From NCBI GenBank assembly GCA_037013685.1, contig CM072884.1, forward strand, positions 103,281,548 to 103,345,547: a stretch of 64,000 nucleotides of DNA, read 5' to 3'. The first letter of the stretch is position 1; each line of letters starts with the position of its first letter. The DNA comes from Acridotheres tristis. Its lineage: Eukaryota; Chordata; Aves; Passeriformes; Sturnidae. This document shows, piece by piece, positions 25,553 through 37,565 of this stretch. Under the pieces are notes generated by a model, which saw only the letters and a list, made by a program, of their open reading frames with translations, did no database searches and was not told where the DNA came from. Position numbers and translations under genes: made by a program.

Positions 25553-25920
25553 GTGTTTCTAAATAAGATAAATGTCCCTTTAAAAAGGAATATGATGCAT
25601 TTTCTCTCATTTTTCCATACATTTTCCATTTCAATCATATGTAGCACAGGTACATATTCTTTCTGAATCGATGAAAATCAGACTATCAATCTTTTTATGT
25701 GTTTTATTCCATATTTTCACTAAATCTAGCATTTCTGCAATCTCCTTTCTCTAATTTGGTCCCATCCTTCCTCAAATAATCATTTTACTGTGTAAAAAAT
25801 CTTCTTCATGGAAATACTGATTACTCTTTGGCCTGTGTTTTCAGCATATTCAATGTCCATTGTCCAGTACAGAAATGATTACTGAATTTTATAACTGTTC
25901 TGAAGAGAAATAGATACTAA

Positions 25921-25950
25921 TTTATAAGAAAGTGTTTTATAAGAAAGTGG
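25921..25950 (+). repeat. 15-bp tandem duplication
   Basis: TTTATAAGAAAGTGT is followed immediately by TTTATAAGAAAGTGG, identical at 14 of 15 positions. A recent small duplication is the simplest explanation. Confidence 0.85.
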
Positions 25951-26187
25951 CTTCTAGATTTACTTTCCAAAGCTTACTAGTTTATTTGTTGAAATAATGA
26001 ATTTTCTGGACTATTAGTTTGCAATTTAATTATAAATTGTTAAAGTAAGTAGGTCTCCAAAGTGATGGTAAAATACAATAATCTATGTAACTAAAGGTAT
26101 TGTGTTCTGAAGAAGGAATTGTCATTAAATCTGGTAATACAATTATTATATTCAGAGAATGGCTAGACACCTATTACACTATATATA

Positions 26188-26345
26188 GAATCATAGAATA
26201 TTTTGCATTTGAAGGGACCTTAAAGATCATCCTGGTTCTACCCCTGCCATGGGCAGGGCCACCTTCCACAGGTCTCTCAAAGCCCCATCCAACCTGGCCT
26301 TGAACACTTAGGGAATGGAACATCCAGAACTTTCCTGGGCAACTT
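26188..26345 (-). mobile_element. CR1 LINE 3' end, antisense orientation
   Basis: The plus strand begins GAATCATAGAAT, the reverse complement of the CR1 terminal octamer, and continues through GAAGGGACCTTAAAGATCAT, CCTGCCATGGGCAGGG, CTCAAAGCCCCATCCAACC and TGGCCTTGAACACTT, all hallmarks of the CR1 3' end. Homology stops at about 26345, the 5' truncation point, so only some 158 bp were inserted. The copy is well preserved except for a diverged segment after the octamer and a short deletion in the middle. Confidence 0.95.
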
Positions 26346-28624
26346 TAAAATCGTAAAATTTCGTCTTCTTTTTTTCAAGTAAAGCTTTGCACCTTGTCAT
26401 ATGAAACTTTGGAATTCAGAAGCTATCATGGGAGAGTAAAGCAATACTGAGAAAAGAAAATCTATATGTGTTATATTCAATATGTGACATACATTTTTGT
26501 GTAAATGCATATGTGTTATATATATGTTTATAGCTTTACATTTATGTAAATATCTCATGTAATGCTCTGTGAAAGAGTATCCCATCTTGGTAAGTGAAAT
26601 ATCAAAAAAGAAAAGATCAAGTTTCTTAACCAAATCATTTTTCTTTCCCATTAGATTTTTATGTAAGCTGAATAACATTTATCACTTTCTACACTGTTCT
26701 TGATGCTGTCATCTCAGGTACTCCATGGGCATCAGCTATCTTAATCCTGACATGTAGGCTGGTGTGGTTGTCTGCTAGCATGAAAGAATTCATTTGCTTG
26801 TCTTCATGGTTCCCTTGACTGTATTTTCCTTAAAGTGTGATGTAGCTCTGTTTCATACTCATGGTGCTGCTGTCAATAATTCTTCTTAAAGTTACTGTTT
26901 TAATATATAAATTATGTCAACAAAAGAGCAAAATTAATCAGGGACTTGAGTAATTACATTCTGAAAGAAACATGTTGTTTAATAGAAGGTATTTTAACTT
27001 TGAATCACATTTATTAGTCTACTATTTTTTGCTTATAAAATATGGTAAGATTGAGCTTTTTTTAAAACTCCATCTTTTACTGCAGAATCCTCTTTTAATG
27101 GGCTGTGTTATCTTCACATGTATTATAAAAGGACACAGGTGTAGTGGTTTGCTCTGACTTCAAAGGCTATCCAGAAAAACTTTACCAGATAAAGTAGGTT
27201 TTATGGTGTAGTGCAGCTGTGCCTGATATCTCCTATTATTATTTAGTTTCATTAACTGATTTAGAATGTTGTTTTATTGATCAGCTTCTGTAGGCAAGTT
27301 TTGCTTTTCCTGATATTCATAAAGGAATACACACATTTTTAACAAATACTTAACAGTAGTTGGAAGCTGAAGGCTAGAGAAAGAAAAGCACAGCCTAAAA
27401 GAAAAGAAAAACATAATCCATTAAAAAGATAAGTGATTTTAAGTTTCACCTGCAATGGCAGGGTTTCAGATGGAAATCCACCTCTATCTTGCTTTATACA
27501 CGCCTGAAACTCAGCCTCTGACATCCTGCTCTGAGTTTTCCTTTTCCCCACAGGCCCAGCAGTGTTTTGTTGACCTGAGTGTTTCTGTTATCAGTCTGTA
27601 GAAGGATGCACACATAGTAATGTTTGAAAGACCTGTGACTTAAGCCCAGTGTTATGGCAGTGTTAATCTGCTGTTGGAGGTGGGTAGGAATGGAGCAAAC
27701 ACCTGGAGCACACACCTGGCACAGCTGGGACCCAGATGTGCAGAGCCAGGCAGGCACTCCCCTGGCTGTGCTCTGAGCAGGACATTGCTGCAGAAGATAA
27801 AGTTCCTTCCTTTCTCCTGCCTACTTTTTCTCCTGAGATAACTTTATCTTTTTACCTTGTAGGCTTCCTTTCAAAAAAAAAAAAAAAGCATCCCACAGTT
27901 TCTTCGTAGCAGCTGTGGAAGCAATTCAGTGAAGTAAAATACCTCAAAGAAAGCAGAATTTTTCCAATCTCACATGCCCAAGGCTGTTAAGTAAATCTAT
28001 TATATAACTAGAAGTACAAAGTCCTCTAATTCTTTTAGAGGTGCCTTTGAAAACTCTGACTCTTACTTTCTGTCATTTAACTGCAACTCTCCAGGACCAG
28101 AGGAAATCCTTTAATAACCTGCATAGCACTAAAGGCCTCTCTCTGTGTGAAGAGTGCTAACTAGTGTATCAAAGATATTACTTATCTTGCTTGAACTGAA
28201 ATTGTGTGTCGGAGCATAGTTATTAAGAAAAAGAAAATAAAATCATTTTCTTCCTGATTTTAAATATTTTATAAATCCAGCTAGTTATTTCAGTTGGTCC
28301 CTGAAAAAAGCAGAGGCAGACAGAAAAACTTATGATTCGGGGCTCTACTTTATGTTCATTATTTAATTATTTAGGTACATTATTTAAATGATTACTCGTT
28401 CATGCTTTTTCCTCTTCCATAATCTCCAAATGCAGGTGATTGTAAATCAGGGAAATCTATTTTTTATATACAATTAAACTTGCTCTAAATTTTGGTTTTC
28501 AAAAAAAATCCTCACTTTGCCTGCAAAATTATGTTTGGTTTCTGTTATTCTATAAAGGAAGCAACATTTCTCCTTCCATCAGTTGCCTTAAAGGAAAATA
28601 TGTATGAATATACAGTATACAGTA

Positions 28625-28626
<2 letters not shown>
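26346..28626. other. Gene-free unique DNA
   Basis: AT-rich single-copy sequence with a 15-A run at 27873-27887. The segment 27500-27840 is less AT-rich but I recognise no gene or repeat family there. Confidence 0.65.

Positions 28627-28659
<33 letters not shown>
28627..28659. repeat. (TA)n dinucleotide microsatellite
   Basis: About 16 uninterrupted TA units followed by GTAT. It is self-complementary and likely length-polymorphic. Confidence 0.95.
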
Positions 28660-28663
<4 letters not shown>

Positions 28664-31600
28664 TTGTTTTGTTTGGTTTTGTTCGTCTCATTATAATTCT
28701 ACATTGTTTCATGTAATAACATTATCAGAGCTTGAATATGTAGACAGTTCTTACTGTTTGGTTCTTTGAAGATCCAAAGCAAAGTTCTGCTTTTATACAT
28801 TCATACTTTTATCCTGTTTCCTGGTTTAAACAGACATTTTCCTGATATAAATGCTCTTCATTTTTACTGAATACCATCCTAACCAGTCTTTCACTTTGTG
28901 TTTACCACATTCATTGTCATCACATTTTCAAACAGGCAAAATTTCAATTTCGTTTCTGTTCATAGACCTTGAAAAGACTAGTGAAGTAATTAAGGAAACA
29001 TATGGAGAGAGATTATTTTTTTCTATACTGTGTTCTAATTCCAACATTTTTTCTTCCAGTTGAATAGTCCGGTAGTATAGAAGGAATCTTAACAATCTTT
29101 TGCATCAAATGAAGAGTGCATGTGCAGTTCTGCATTTCTATACCAACCTCACTAAAATATCACAGTGCTTTAAAAAAGTTATTTTCTTTCTGCATATGAA
29201 AGAAAGATGAGCTGTATTTTAAAGGACTGAGTCCTTACTGGTGCTAGAGTCATCTATTGACACCGAGTAAAATCCTGCTTAATAAGTATTTATGTATCTT
29301 GTAGAGGATACCTGTGAGAGAAGGAAATAATATTAGTCCTCTTGCTATTTCAGCACACAAAGAAACAAAAAAAATTACAAAATGCAATTCAGACTTGGGT
29401 TTCTGCTAGTGGATCTGTTTTTGTGTGAATCTAATACACGAAGCTCTGTGTGTGTGGTAAGTATATCACATCTTCATATATATCAAGATCACTTACGATA
29501 CTTCAAGCAATCTCTTTTTTTTGTGGAATAGACTTTGGAGCTGAATCAGAGTTCAGGACAAAAGACACCTCTTGAAAATATCTTATATTTGATAAAGAAA
29601 TGTGATATAGCAATTTATTTGACTTATTTTTACATGAAATTGCTGTGACTCGAAATCTGTTGAACTAAATCCTCTGTTCTATTTAGGTGTCAGGGTGTCT
29701 TGGAACATGTGGTTTCACTGTTTTTCTTGAGAATTTCTGAGTATAAGAGGAACTACCTGGAATAAACCACTTTTGTCACTATATAATTTAAAACTTCAGA
29801 TACCTCAGGGATTTTTCGTTTATAAGCCTATGAGTTTAACATTCTTTCCTAACTGGAAAACATGAATAAAACTGTAGATCCCTGTTATCCATACCGTTTA
29901 GAAAGTATAGAAAGTAATTAATCTTACAGATTTCTTTCTGTTACAAACTGACATGAAATAGAAACAACTATAAATTCCAGACTGGTACAGCTTTTAGAAA
30001 CAAATTTAGCATCACGTAGCACCTTTTAGGTGACTGATAGGTGTTTATTTTTTAATTTCTCCCTTGTAGAAATTATGTAATAAATTGTACTTCATAGCTC
30101 AGAATGACTGAAAGACTAATTTTAGCTCTGAAGTGTTTTTACATCTAAATTGATCAATAAATTAGATGGATTCATTAATTTCTGCTGTCAGGGCCAAGGA
30201 CTATCAGTGTATGTAACCTTGCTGATGTATAATTTATTAATTTTTCAAACAGTAACTTTTTTAAACTCTCTGAATATCCCTTCCATTTATAAGCCTTTGA
30301 AAAGGGCATTGCAAAGAATAAATTTTTTTTCCTGCTATGAAAATGCGGAAGTTCTGTCAATAACAGACCACCACTAACTTGCAAAGAGATGAAAAACTCA
30401 GGATAAATGCAATTTATTTCTGACAGCTACATAAATTAGAAAGACATTTCCTGACAAATTAACATCATTACACTTTTTCTATATAGCCAAGGTTTTACTT
30501 GATCAGAATGAAATGATGTAGGTGAGAACAGTAGAATTACTGACACATGAACAAATGTACATGAATTCCCATTCACTGAATGAGAAATCTTTTGTGTTTG
30601 GTGAAACCTTTTGAAAATATTTAGCATAAAAGAAGACGTCATTCTCCTATTCAGAATTTTCATAAGTCATGACTAATTCTGAATTTAAATAAAAAAGACA
30701 GTACCTAAGGAAGACCTGGGCTTTTTCCACACACATCAAATCCTGGAATATGCTAAACCAAACCATCAGAACTCTTATTAATCATGCCAAGGATTGTGCT
30801 ACAAGTTCCAGCAATTCTGTCTCTCAGGAATAATTCCTTTAAAGAATAAACATATCTTTTAAAATGTCGTGTTCTAATGACAAATATATACATGAGAAAT
30901 TAACCATGGATAACTTGGTAAAAATCTGAAACAATTCTAGAAAAATTCTCCAGAAACAAAGTATAGTTCTTCCAATTTCCTCTTGGTACTTCCTCATCTT
31001 CAGTTATATTTCTTTTAAATTCCTCTTCATTTGAAATTGAATTAAGTAAATAAAAAAATGCATGAGAAACCATATAAAAATTACTTACCATATATACATT
31101 CCAGACTATATTTTGAGAAATAAAATGAACGCTTTAGCAGAAAAACAGAATAGAATGCATTATACAGATTTTTTGTATGAAAAAATATACATACTCATGT
31201 AATTGTAAGACCCAATGTATGTTTTCTATATAATGTGCCATTTCAGAGTAGTCTTTTATATAATATTTGTATCTTATTTATTGCTTCTTCATTTCCCCAT
31301 TGCCCCAATTGTTCCAGCACTTACTGCTGAATAAGAAAATAACAGCATTTCTGAAAAAATTACTTTGATTTGGGATTCTTACTGAAAACAGCTCAACTTC
31401 ATCTGAATCTGCAGTATTTGTTTCTGTTAAGCAAACCCATTTACCTTGGGTTGATAAACCTTCATTCTGCTGATCTGTAAAACCTTTTAGGTAAGGTTGA
31501 TTTATAATTAGTGGTCAGTCTGTTAGATAAAGCCCCTGGTTAGTGAGTTTGCATATCTGTGTTTGCACAGCTGATATAGGGCATATATTCCCATCAGGAC

Positions 31601-31853
31601 AGTTGGAGTATAGAAAGCTGACCAGTTCTTACATCCCTAGTCTTCTCTTCCTCATAAATAGGACATTAAAAAATGTGAGCAATCTTTATTTCTTTCAATT
31701 TACATACATCAAGGCACCAACTTGAAACTGATGTAAGATTCATGAGGTTCTGATTATGATTTCTGTAAAGTGCAGCTGGTGTCAGTAGAGATAGCTGGAA
31801 TTTTTTTTAGGGATGTGTCTTGGTCAGCTAATCAAATGGACACATACAGAATT

Positions 31854-31878
31854 AAAAAAAAAAAAAAAAAAAAAAAAA
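31854..31878 (+). repeat. Poly-A run (A25)
   Basis: Twenty-five consecutive A residues. No AATAAA signal or retrocopy body is visible upstream, so it is annotated as a homopolymer and not as a retrotransposition tail. Confidence 0.9.
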
Positions 31879-32942
31879 TGAGCTGGTCATTAGCAAAATA
31901 TGATTCTTACCAATTTCCTTTTTTCATTATTCTCTCTTCTATCCTCTCCTCACTTATTATGCTTTATGATTATTAGTGAACTTTTGGCCTTCAATCTCAT
32001 TAAGAAATAATTTGAAGAATATCAGTATCAAATTAATACACTAAATATTTGCAAAATACTTTTTAAAATTTACTTTATTTTTATAAAGTATTTTACTTTA
32101 TTTACTTTAATTTATTTTTTAAATACTTTATTTAATTCTATAGGAAGTAGAACATACATGCATGATGACTGATCTTCCTTTGGCCAGATCTTAGTGAGCA
32201 GTTGTGAAATTCTGGGAATTAGTGAATATCACTAGACTCCAGTACACCCCATTCAAACCAAAACCTTACCACCTGAGATTTTTTCCCACCATATTTTGTG
32301 TTTCATTTGTTCTTTAGTTATGACAATAGGGTGTCAAGATTATGAATTTCAATGCAAATATCTATTTACATCTTAGACAAACTTTTACTACTTACATGCA
32401 GCTATGGGGAGTTTCTTTTGGTTTCTATCAGCATTTCTTTTCATTTATATCAACTACTTCAACTTTCTCTTAAAAAAGTTTGTGTTTGGGTTATACCTTC
32501 ATACTCAGGTAATACCTGGCTCAAGCTTATGATGCCACTACAAGATATTAGATTTGTTTTTACTTAAAATAAAATCAGAAATGAGAGAGAAGTACAATGT
32601 GTCAGAGTCTGCACCTGGCACTGCATTTCTTTGAATACAGGGTGGCTGTTTGGAAGGGTGTGGAAACAAATGGTATAATATCTACGTGTAGGAATGTGAC
32701 TTGCACACCCTCAAAAACCCAGCAAGGGATGAGCTGCATCATGAAATACCTAAATGTCTTTAACGGCCTTGGTCTTGTTACTCCAGAATTAATCTAATGA
32801 AAGAAATAGTTGTAGTGAAATGACTGAAGAAAAAGGTATATGTAATATGTTCAAAAATTATATGAAGGTACATATATATTCATTGTAGGAGTGCATGATC
32901 CCTCTGTTAGTTTAAGGATAAAAACATCATGGCATGTAAGGT

Positions 32943-32964
32943 GAAGTTTCTGAAACTTCAGAAA
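32943..32964. repeat. Two overlapping short inverted repeats
   Basis: GAAGTTTC-T-GAAACTTC (32943-32959) and TTTCTGAA-AC-TTCAGAAA (32947-32964) are both perfect 8-bp-arm palindromes sharing bases, giving alternating GAA and TTC triplets. The triplet spacing (2,1,2,1) is not that of a canonical heat-shock element. Confidence 0.75.
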
Positions 32965-35029
32965 CACTCCTGAGCTTTTCTGTTAGATGACCTTCATTAG
33001 TACATTTAATGAGTACATAACTAACTTTAGGACATACTACAATTTGAGAAATCTAATTTTCATATTATGATAAGTTAATGAGTTTCTCTTTTAACTTGCT
33101 AAAATTACACCAACACCACACAAAAGATTTCAATGGCATGATTAAAGCGTTAATTTAGTCTTAAGTATTTAAAATACATTTCTTTGAAGTAAGAATAACT
33201 ATTAAAGTAAATATCATAGCAAGATGAACAGAGCATTTCAGAAGACTATTGCATATTCTTATATTTTGGAGTCTGCATGTACCTTGCAAACATAGCCCTA
33301 AACTGCCGAGATTTGCATGCAAAAATCTATTATGGATGTTTTTGTTCCAGTGAAAAAAAAAAAAGGGGAATGAGAACACATCCATTTATTGGTGACCTTT
33401 ATTTCCCTCTCCTGTTTCTGCTGTTAGTCACAAAGTAGAGAGAGTTCAGTCCAGGAAAGAAAAAATCCTTCTGTAAGCAGCTCTTATTTTTCTCCAAGGA
33501 GTTACCTCCACATTTCTGCAATATTTAAAGTACAGGTCATGCAGCTCAGCCCTATCAAGCCCCATGAGTTAGGAACACTTCTGTTCCTGTTGCATCCTTG
33601 CAGTGCCTGCAATTGAAGCTTTCCCAGCACTGCACAAGGGTGTGTCACTGGGTGGAATGTGCAAGACAAGGCACCATTTGTGTCTGCTTTTCTTGCTAGG
33701 TCATAGTAAGGAAGGAGGATCTGTCTGTAGCATAGCCCTGTTGGTTTTTGAAATAAATGAGGATCTGGCCAAGCTGCCTTGGATTCAAATTTGATTGGGA
33801 AAGAAATAGGTAAAAACTCAAGAAAATAAGGGTGCATTTCTTTTCTCCTTTTTTGCCACATTATTAATATGCTTTTTTTTTATTCCCTTCTATGAACTAG
33901 CTTCAGAGTGTATTGTATACCAAACATTCACGTTTCTATTTAATGAGTGGGATCCTTTTTGTGTTTGAAAATGTGTTTGCTTTCACAGTAGAGAGCTCTC
34001 GACAGAACTGCAAAATTAACTAAACTGCAACTGCTTTGCCAATTAAGTTTCAAGGAATTGCATGTGGTTCTGCTTAATAAAAAATTTCGACATAATACTG
34101 TTGCAACAGTATAGAGTGTATTCTCCAATTTCAGCTGTCATGATCATCAACTTCTTTAAATGGAGGAACTCTTGATTTGTTGATAAGTTTGCAGTATTAC
34201 TGTACTCTTCATGGCTTCGAGTTGTTCTGTAGAAAATAATCAGATGTTTAAGTTGCATTATGAAAGAAAAACCACAGCCCACAGGTCCTGAATTCTGACA
34301 AGAAATTCCCTTACTGGTTCAGGGAGAAAAATTCCCCCTCTGCTAGCCCCTAGCCAGACCATTCTGGTTTGGGATGAGCAGTCTTACCTAGACCTGGATG
34401 TTGAATTATCTGAAAATCTCCATTGGTAATTCAGAGGCATGGGGAAAAAAAATCACTGTTGCAAGATTAAATATTTTACTTAATTATAAGCATTGAAATG
34501 GTTGTATTGTTTTGCAGGTTGGGAAAAATCCTTTTCTGAAAGGGGAAACATTTCATCCTTATAGCTTAAAGTGTATTTTCCTGTCAAAGTTTAAATTTAA
34601 GAGTTTGGGTTTTTTTATTTGGGTAAAGCTGATATGCACGTTCAAATTAAGGGAGTGTTTTAAATTAGAAAAAAAAAAAGATAAGTAGAGGAGCAAGGCA
34701 TTGCTCCTCCGAAGAGTACAGAATCAAATCCTAAACAAATAAAAGAAAATTTTTAGGGCACATCAGGTTTCCTGGAATAATCAATGACTATGATGATGCA
34801 GAATGTCTTAAGTGCTGTGTACATTGTTTTTTGTATTTATTACTGTGAAGTATTTGTTCATTTTAGAGGTGAGTATTGTTTGAAATAATCTTTTCCGAGT
34901 CACAGATTATAGAACTGATGTGTCTGTTCTGTTCCCTACCATATGGATATGCCTAAAGCAATACATTATACCAGAATGCTTTATCTCCAGTGCTTTCAGT
35001 ACTACTTGCTCCCTGATTTCTTGAAGTAT

Positions 35030-35385
35030 TCATTAATTAAAGAAGCATAATGCAAATTATTTTATTTCAGACTAAGACCAAAGTAAATGAATGTACCTTT
35101 AAAAGAAGAGATGCTATTGTTAGAACACTTCTAACTTAGTTTATTTAAATTATTTGCATAGCTGTAATTAAGCTATAGTGCACTTCATTTCTGTGTAAAA
35201 ATTAAGTAGAATAAAATTATCACTTTTAATAACATCCAATTAAATGTCATTAATGAGAATTTAATCACCATGTTTCATATTAGATATAATTAGCTAATGA
35301 TCTGTAAATCTGTATGAAACACACCTTAACAATATAACACTTTACATAATAAAATAACCTATCTAAGCCCAAGAAGTAATTAAGA
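35030..35385. promoter_or_regulatory. Candidate enhancer: homeodomain/POU motif cluster
   Basis: Within about 350 bp are a perfect octamer ATGCAAAT (35050-35057) and a second in inverse orientation, ATTTGCAT (35152-35159). There are also TTAATTAA (35033-35040), an imperfect palindrome around TAATTA (35159-35175), and two perfect 10-bp palindromes built from ATTA/TAAT cores: TCATTAATGA (35247-35256) and ATTAGCTAAT (35289-35298). Another TAATTA lies near 35376. The sequence is AT-rich but not simple, as in many conserved developmental enhancers. Function is inferred; no conservation data are available. Confidence 0.35.
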
Positions 35386-36101
35386 TTTCATATGTGCCAC
35401 ATTTCACTGTCCATGAGAGAAGACAATTGAAGCTCTGATAAAGTATACAATATTAAATTTGACTTGCCTTGCCCAAAACCCTCGGTACCATTATTTATGC
35501 TTTTATCTGGTACTTTCTATTTAAATTATCTTAAGGGTCTTGTATTTCTTGCATTTGTGTTTTGATAATTTGTGGCAGGTTAGGAAATAGCATCTGTTGC
35601 AGGTTATTCCATTAAACTATTGCATAGACTAAGGTGGAGGTGTTGGCTTTAGTTTTCTTGGTTTGTTCTTTCTGTTAAGAATTTTAACCAAAGAATTTAT
35701 TTTATTAAAATAAAAATTTTCTGAGAGATAATTTTGTGATTTCTGGGATGAATTTTCTCAGATTCTCTGGGCACAATTTCTGCTCAAAATCAGAATGAGA
35801 AAAATAACTTCTTTTTAGTTCATTGCATCAGTGCTACCACAGGATTTCAGCTTTAATGGCACTATGAGCTAAACTACCCTGCACGTCTGCTGAAGTCTTG
35901 TCATACTGACTCTTGATTTTTGCTGTCATTGAAGAAAACAAACCCATGCAAACCCTAAGAAACCAAATGCTCATGCTTTATTACCATTTCCTCTCAAAAG
36001 AAAAAATATGGATTAAAAAAATACTGTTGATTTTTTTTTTTTTTAAACTTGCCCCCTCATGTTCTTATCTTAGTTTATTGAATTTTGCCATTTCTCGAAC
36101 T

Positions 36102-36210
36102 CAGATATTTAAAAGCTGTCTGGACATGGTCATGGGCAATCAACTCTAAGTGGCCCTGCTTGATCTCCTGAGACAACTTCTGACCTCAGACATTCTGTGA
36201 TTCTCTGATT
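36102..36210 (+). mobile_element. CR1 LINE 3' end, short sense copy
   Basis: CAGATATTTAAAAGCTGTC, TGGACATGGTCATGGGCAA and GTGGCCCTGCTTGA match the CR1 segment at the ORF2/3' UTR junction. It ends in ATTCTGTGATTCTCTGATT, the terminal octamers. The stretch between GCTTGA and the terminus is shorter and more diverged than usual, so part of the 3' UTR is deleted or decayed. About 109 bp remain. Confidence 0.85.
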
Positions 36211-37227
36211 ACTTTGGTATCACCCTGAATATCTCATGCATTATCAGAATTTCAACGTGAGATGAGTACGTTGTCAGCTATCTCTGATTAGATGCTGTGA
36301 AGTACCATATTAGAACTGAGAATCTTGTTTGCTTTTATAAGATGAACCCAGTCTTGAAGCTGTCCCATCAAAAGATAGAGGAGCCCTTTAGTAAATAAAT
36401 TGCTATTCAGGGCAGAATTTGCACTGGCATTTCATTTTTAACCTCATTTTTACCTTCTTTTATTCATTGATTTATGTCTTTGGAGGCTGAAACAGAAATT
36501 GAATCTTTCCTTTGCACATGGTTTAGTATGTCATAAAGTTATATACTGCATTACTTACTTAATAAAGATTTAGAGAAGTAAAATTCATTCATTGATCCAG
36601 ACATGTTAGACAGTTTTTAAAATATGTATTGTTATATCATATCACTCATGTCAAGCCTTGCTTAGAAAGTCTTAGTAATAAAAATCATCAACATTAGTCT
36701 TAAAGAAGGAGAGCAATGATTTTCTGGTACTACAAATGATAGCTAAAAATCCCTGTCATATTTTAAATAATTCCAAATTATTTCTCTTCAAAAATTCTAA
36801 AGATTGCTTCTAAATACTGACTGATACAGCATGCAGCTACATTTAGGCAGAAAAGAATCATCAAATTACTTTTAAAATTTTAGTCTCAGACTAAAGCATG
36901 GAGTTTCTCCATTAATACATTGAAAGAAAAATATTTTTGAATTCATGTAATAGTTTCCCTCATTATAAATATTTTCTCTCTAACTCCCACATCATAGAAA
37001 GTGCAGCTATATTAAACTGAAAATGTATTGCTAAAATTTCACTACTTCATAATAATTGAATTGGATTGGATGTCTGAATCTTCTTCGAATTTCCATTTAT
37101 TTCATACTGCATTCCTAATCTAACAAATTAAAATGTTATGCCTTTATAAACGTTATGTTTGGATTCTCATTCACAAAATGTTGTATTCTTTGTTTTCTCT
37201 AAGATCCTTCATCACCATGCTCAGGAA
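36211..37227. other. Gene-free unique DNA
   Basis: AT-rich single-copy sequence between a CR1 fragment and a probable LTR. Nothing else is recognised. Confidence 0.65.
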
Positions 37228-37565
37228 TGTTTTATCACAGAACAAAGGTGCAGGTAGCAGTTTATTAGAGATCCTTGCTACAGTGGGTGCAAGATGATTA
37301 GCACGGGAAGGAGTGATCCACTAAGAGACATGGAAACCAGAGTTTATAACCCTGTCCTGGGGAGTGCTTGAGCCACCCACGGCTGGAAGAGCTGACTGGA
37401 GATGTGCTGGGATAGGGATAGCACTGTTCCTGCAGTGGGATGCTGCAGCAGCCCAGCCCGGCTGCCAGGACCTTATCCATGGGGAAAGAAGCCCCTGCTG
37501 ATCCTGTGCCTGGCTGTTGGCACTCTTGATTTCCAACAGCCGAGAATCTTCCTTCTGTGAGGTCA
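37228..37565 (-). mobile_element. Probable solo LTR of a small endogenous retrovirus
   Basis: A 338-bp GC-richer block bounded by TG (37228) and CA (37565). Read on the minus strand it has a TATAAA box at 37348-37343 and, 77 bp downstream, an AATAAA signal at 37266-37261, followed about 30 bp later by the terminal CA: the usual U3-R-U5 order with a compact R region. Flanking 5-mers AGGAA (37223-37227) and GGGAA (37566-37570) agree at 4 of 5 positions, a possible target-site duplication. No internal retroviral sequence adjoins it. The exact right boundary is uncertain and could extend beyond 37600. Overlapping 91-95-codon minus-strand frames here are not considered genes. Confidence 0.55.
37343..37348 (-). 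promoter_or_regulatory. TATA box of the probable LTR
   Basis: TATAAA on the minus strand (plus TTTATA), in a GC-richer context and 77 bp upstream of AATAAA. This arrangement is the main reason for calling the block an LTR. Confidence 0.45.

Larger units (their letters stand above)
18801..26187. other. Gene-free unique DNA
   Basis: No gene is recognised. It contains short A/C and G/T tracts at 18820-18860 and 19107-19180, a nested inverted repeat at 22432-22491, a short (AT)6 at 24269-24280, a T18 run at 24979-24996, an A/C tract at 25367-25470, an (ATAAA)n stretch at 25509-25552 and a 15-bp tandem duplication at 25921-25950. Otherwise it is AT-rich single-copy sequence. Confidence 0.65.
28660..35029. 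other. Gene-free unique DNA
   Basis: No gene is recognised. It includes a 25-A run at 31854-31878, a TTTACTTTATTT-rich segment at 32060-32130 with a TACTTTAT/ATAAAGTA hairpin, overlapping short inverted repeats at 32943-32964, and an A run near 33353-33364. A less AT-rich patch at 33530-33700 carries opposed open frames of 119 and 63 codons with no recognisable domain. Confidence 0.65.

Noticed and set aside
31854..31878. Poly-A run as the tail of a processed pseudogene
   Set aside because: No polyadenylation signal, gene-like body or target-site duplication was found. The same holds for the A23 run at 52589-52611.
32943..32964. Heat-shock element
   Set aside because: Triplet spacing alternates 2 and 1 instead of the required 2, so it does not meet the consensus.
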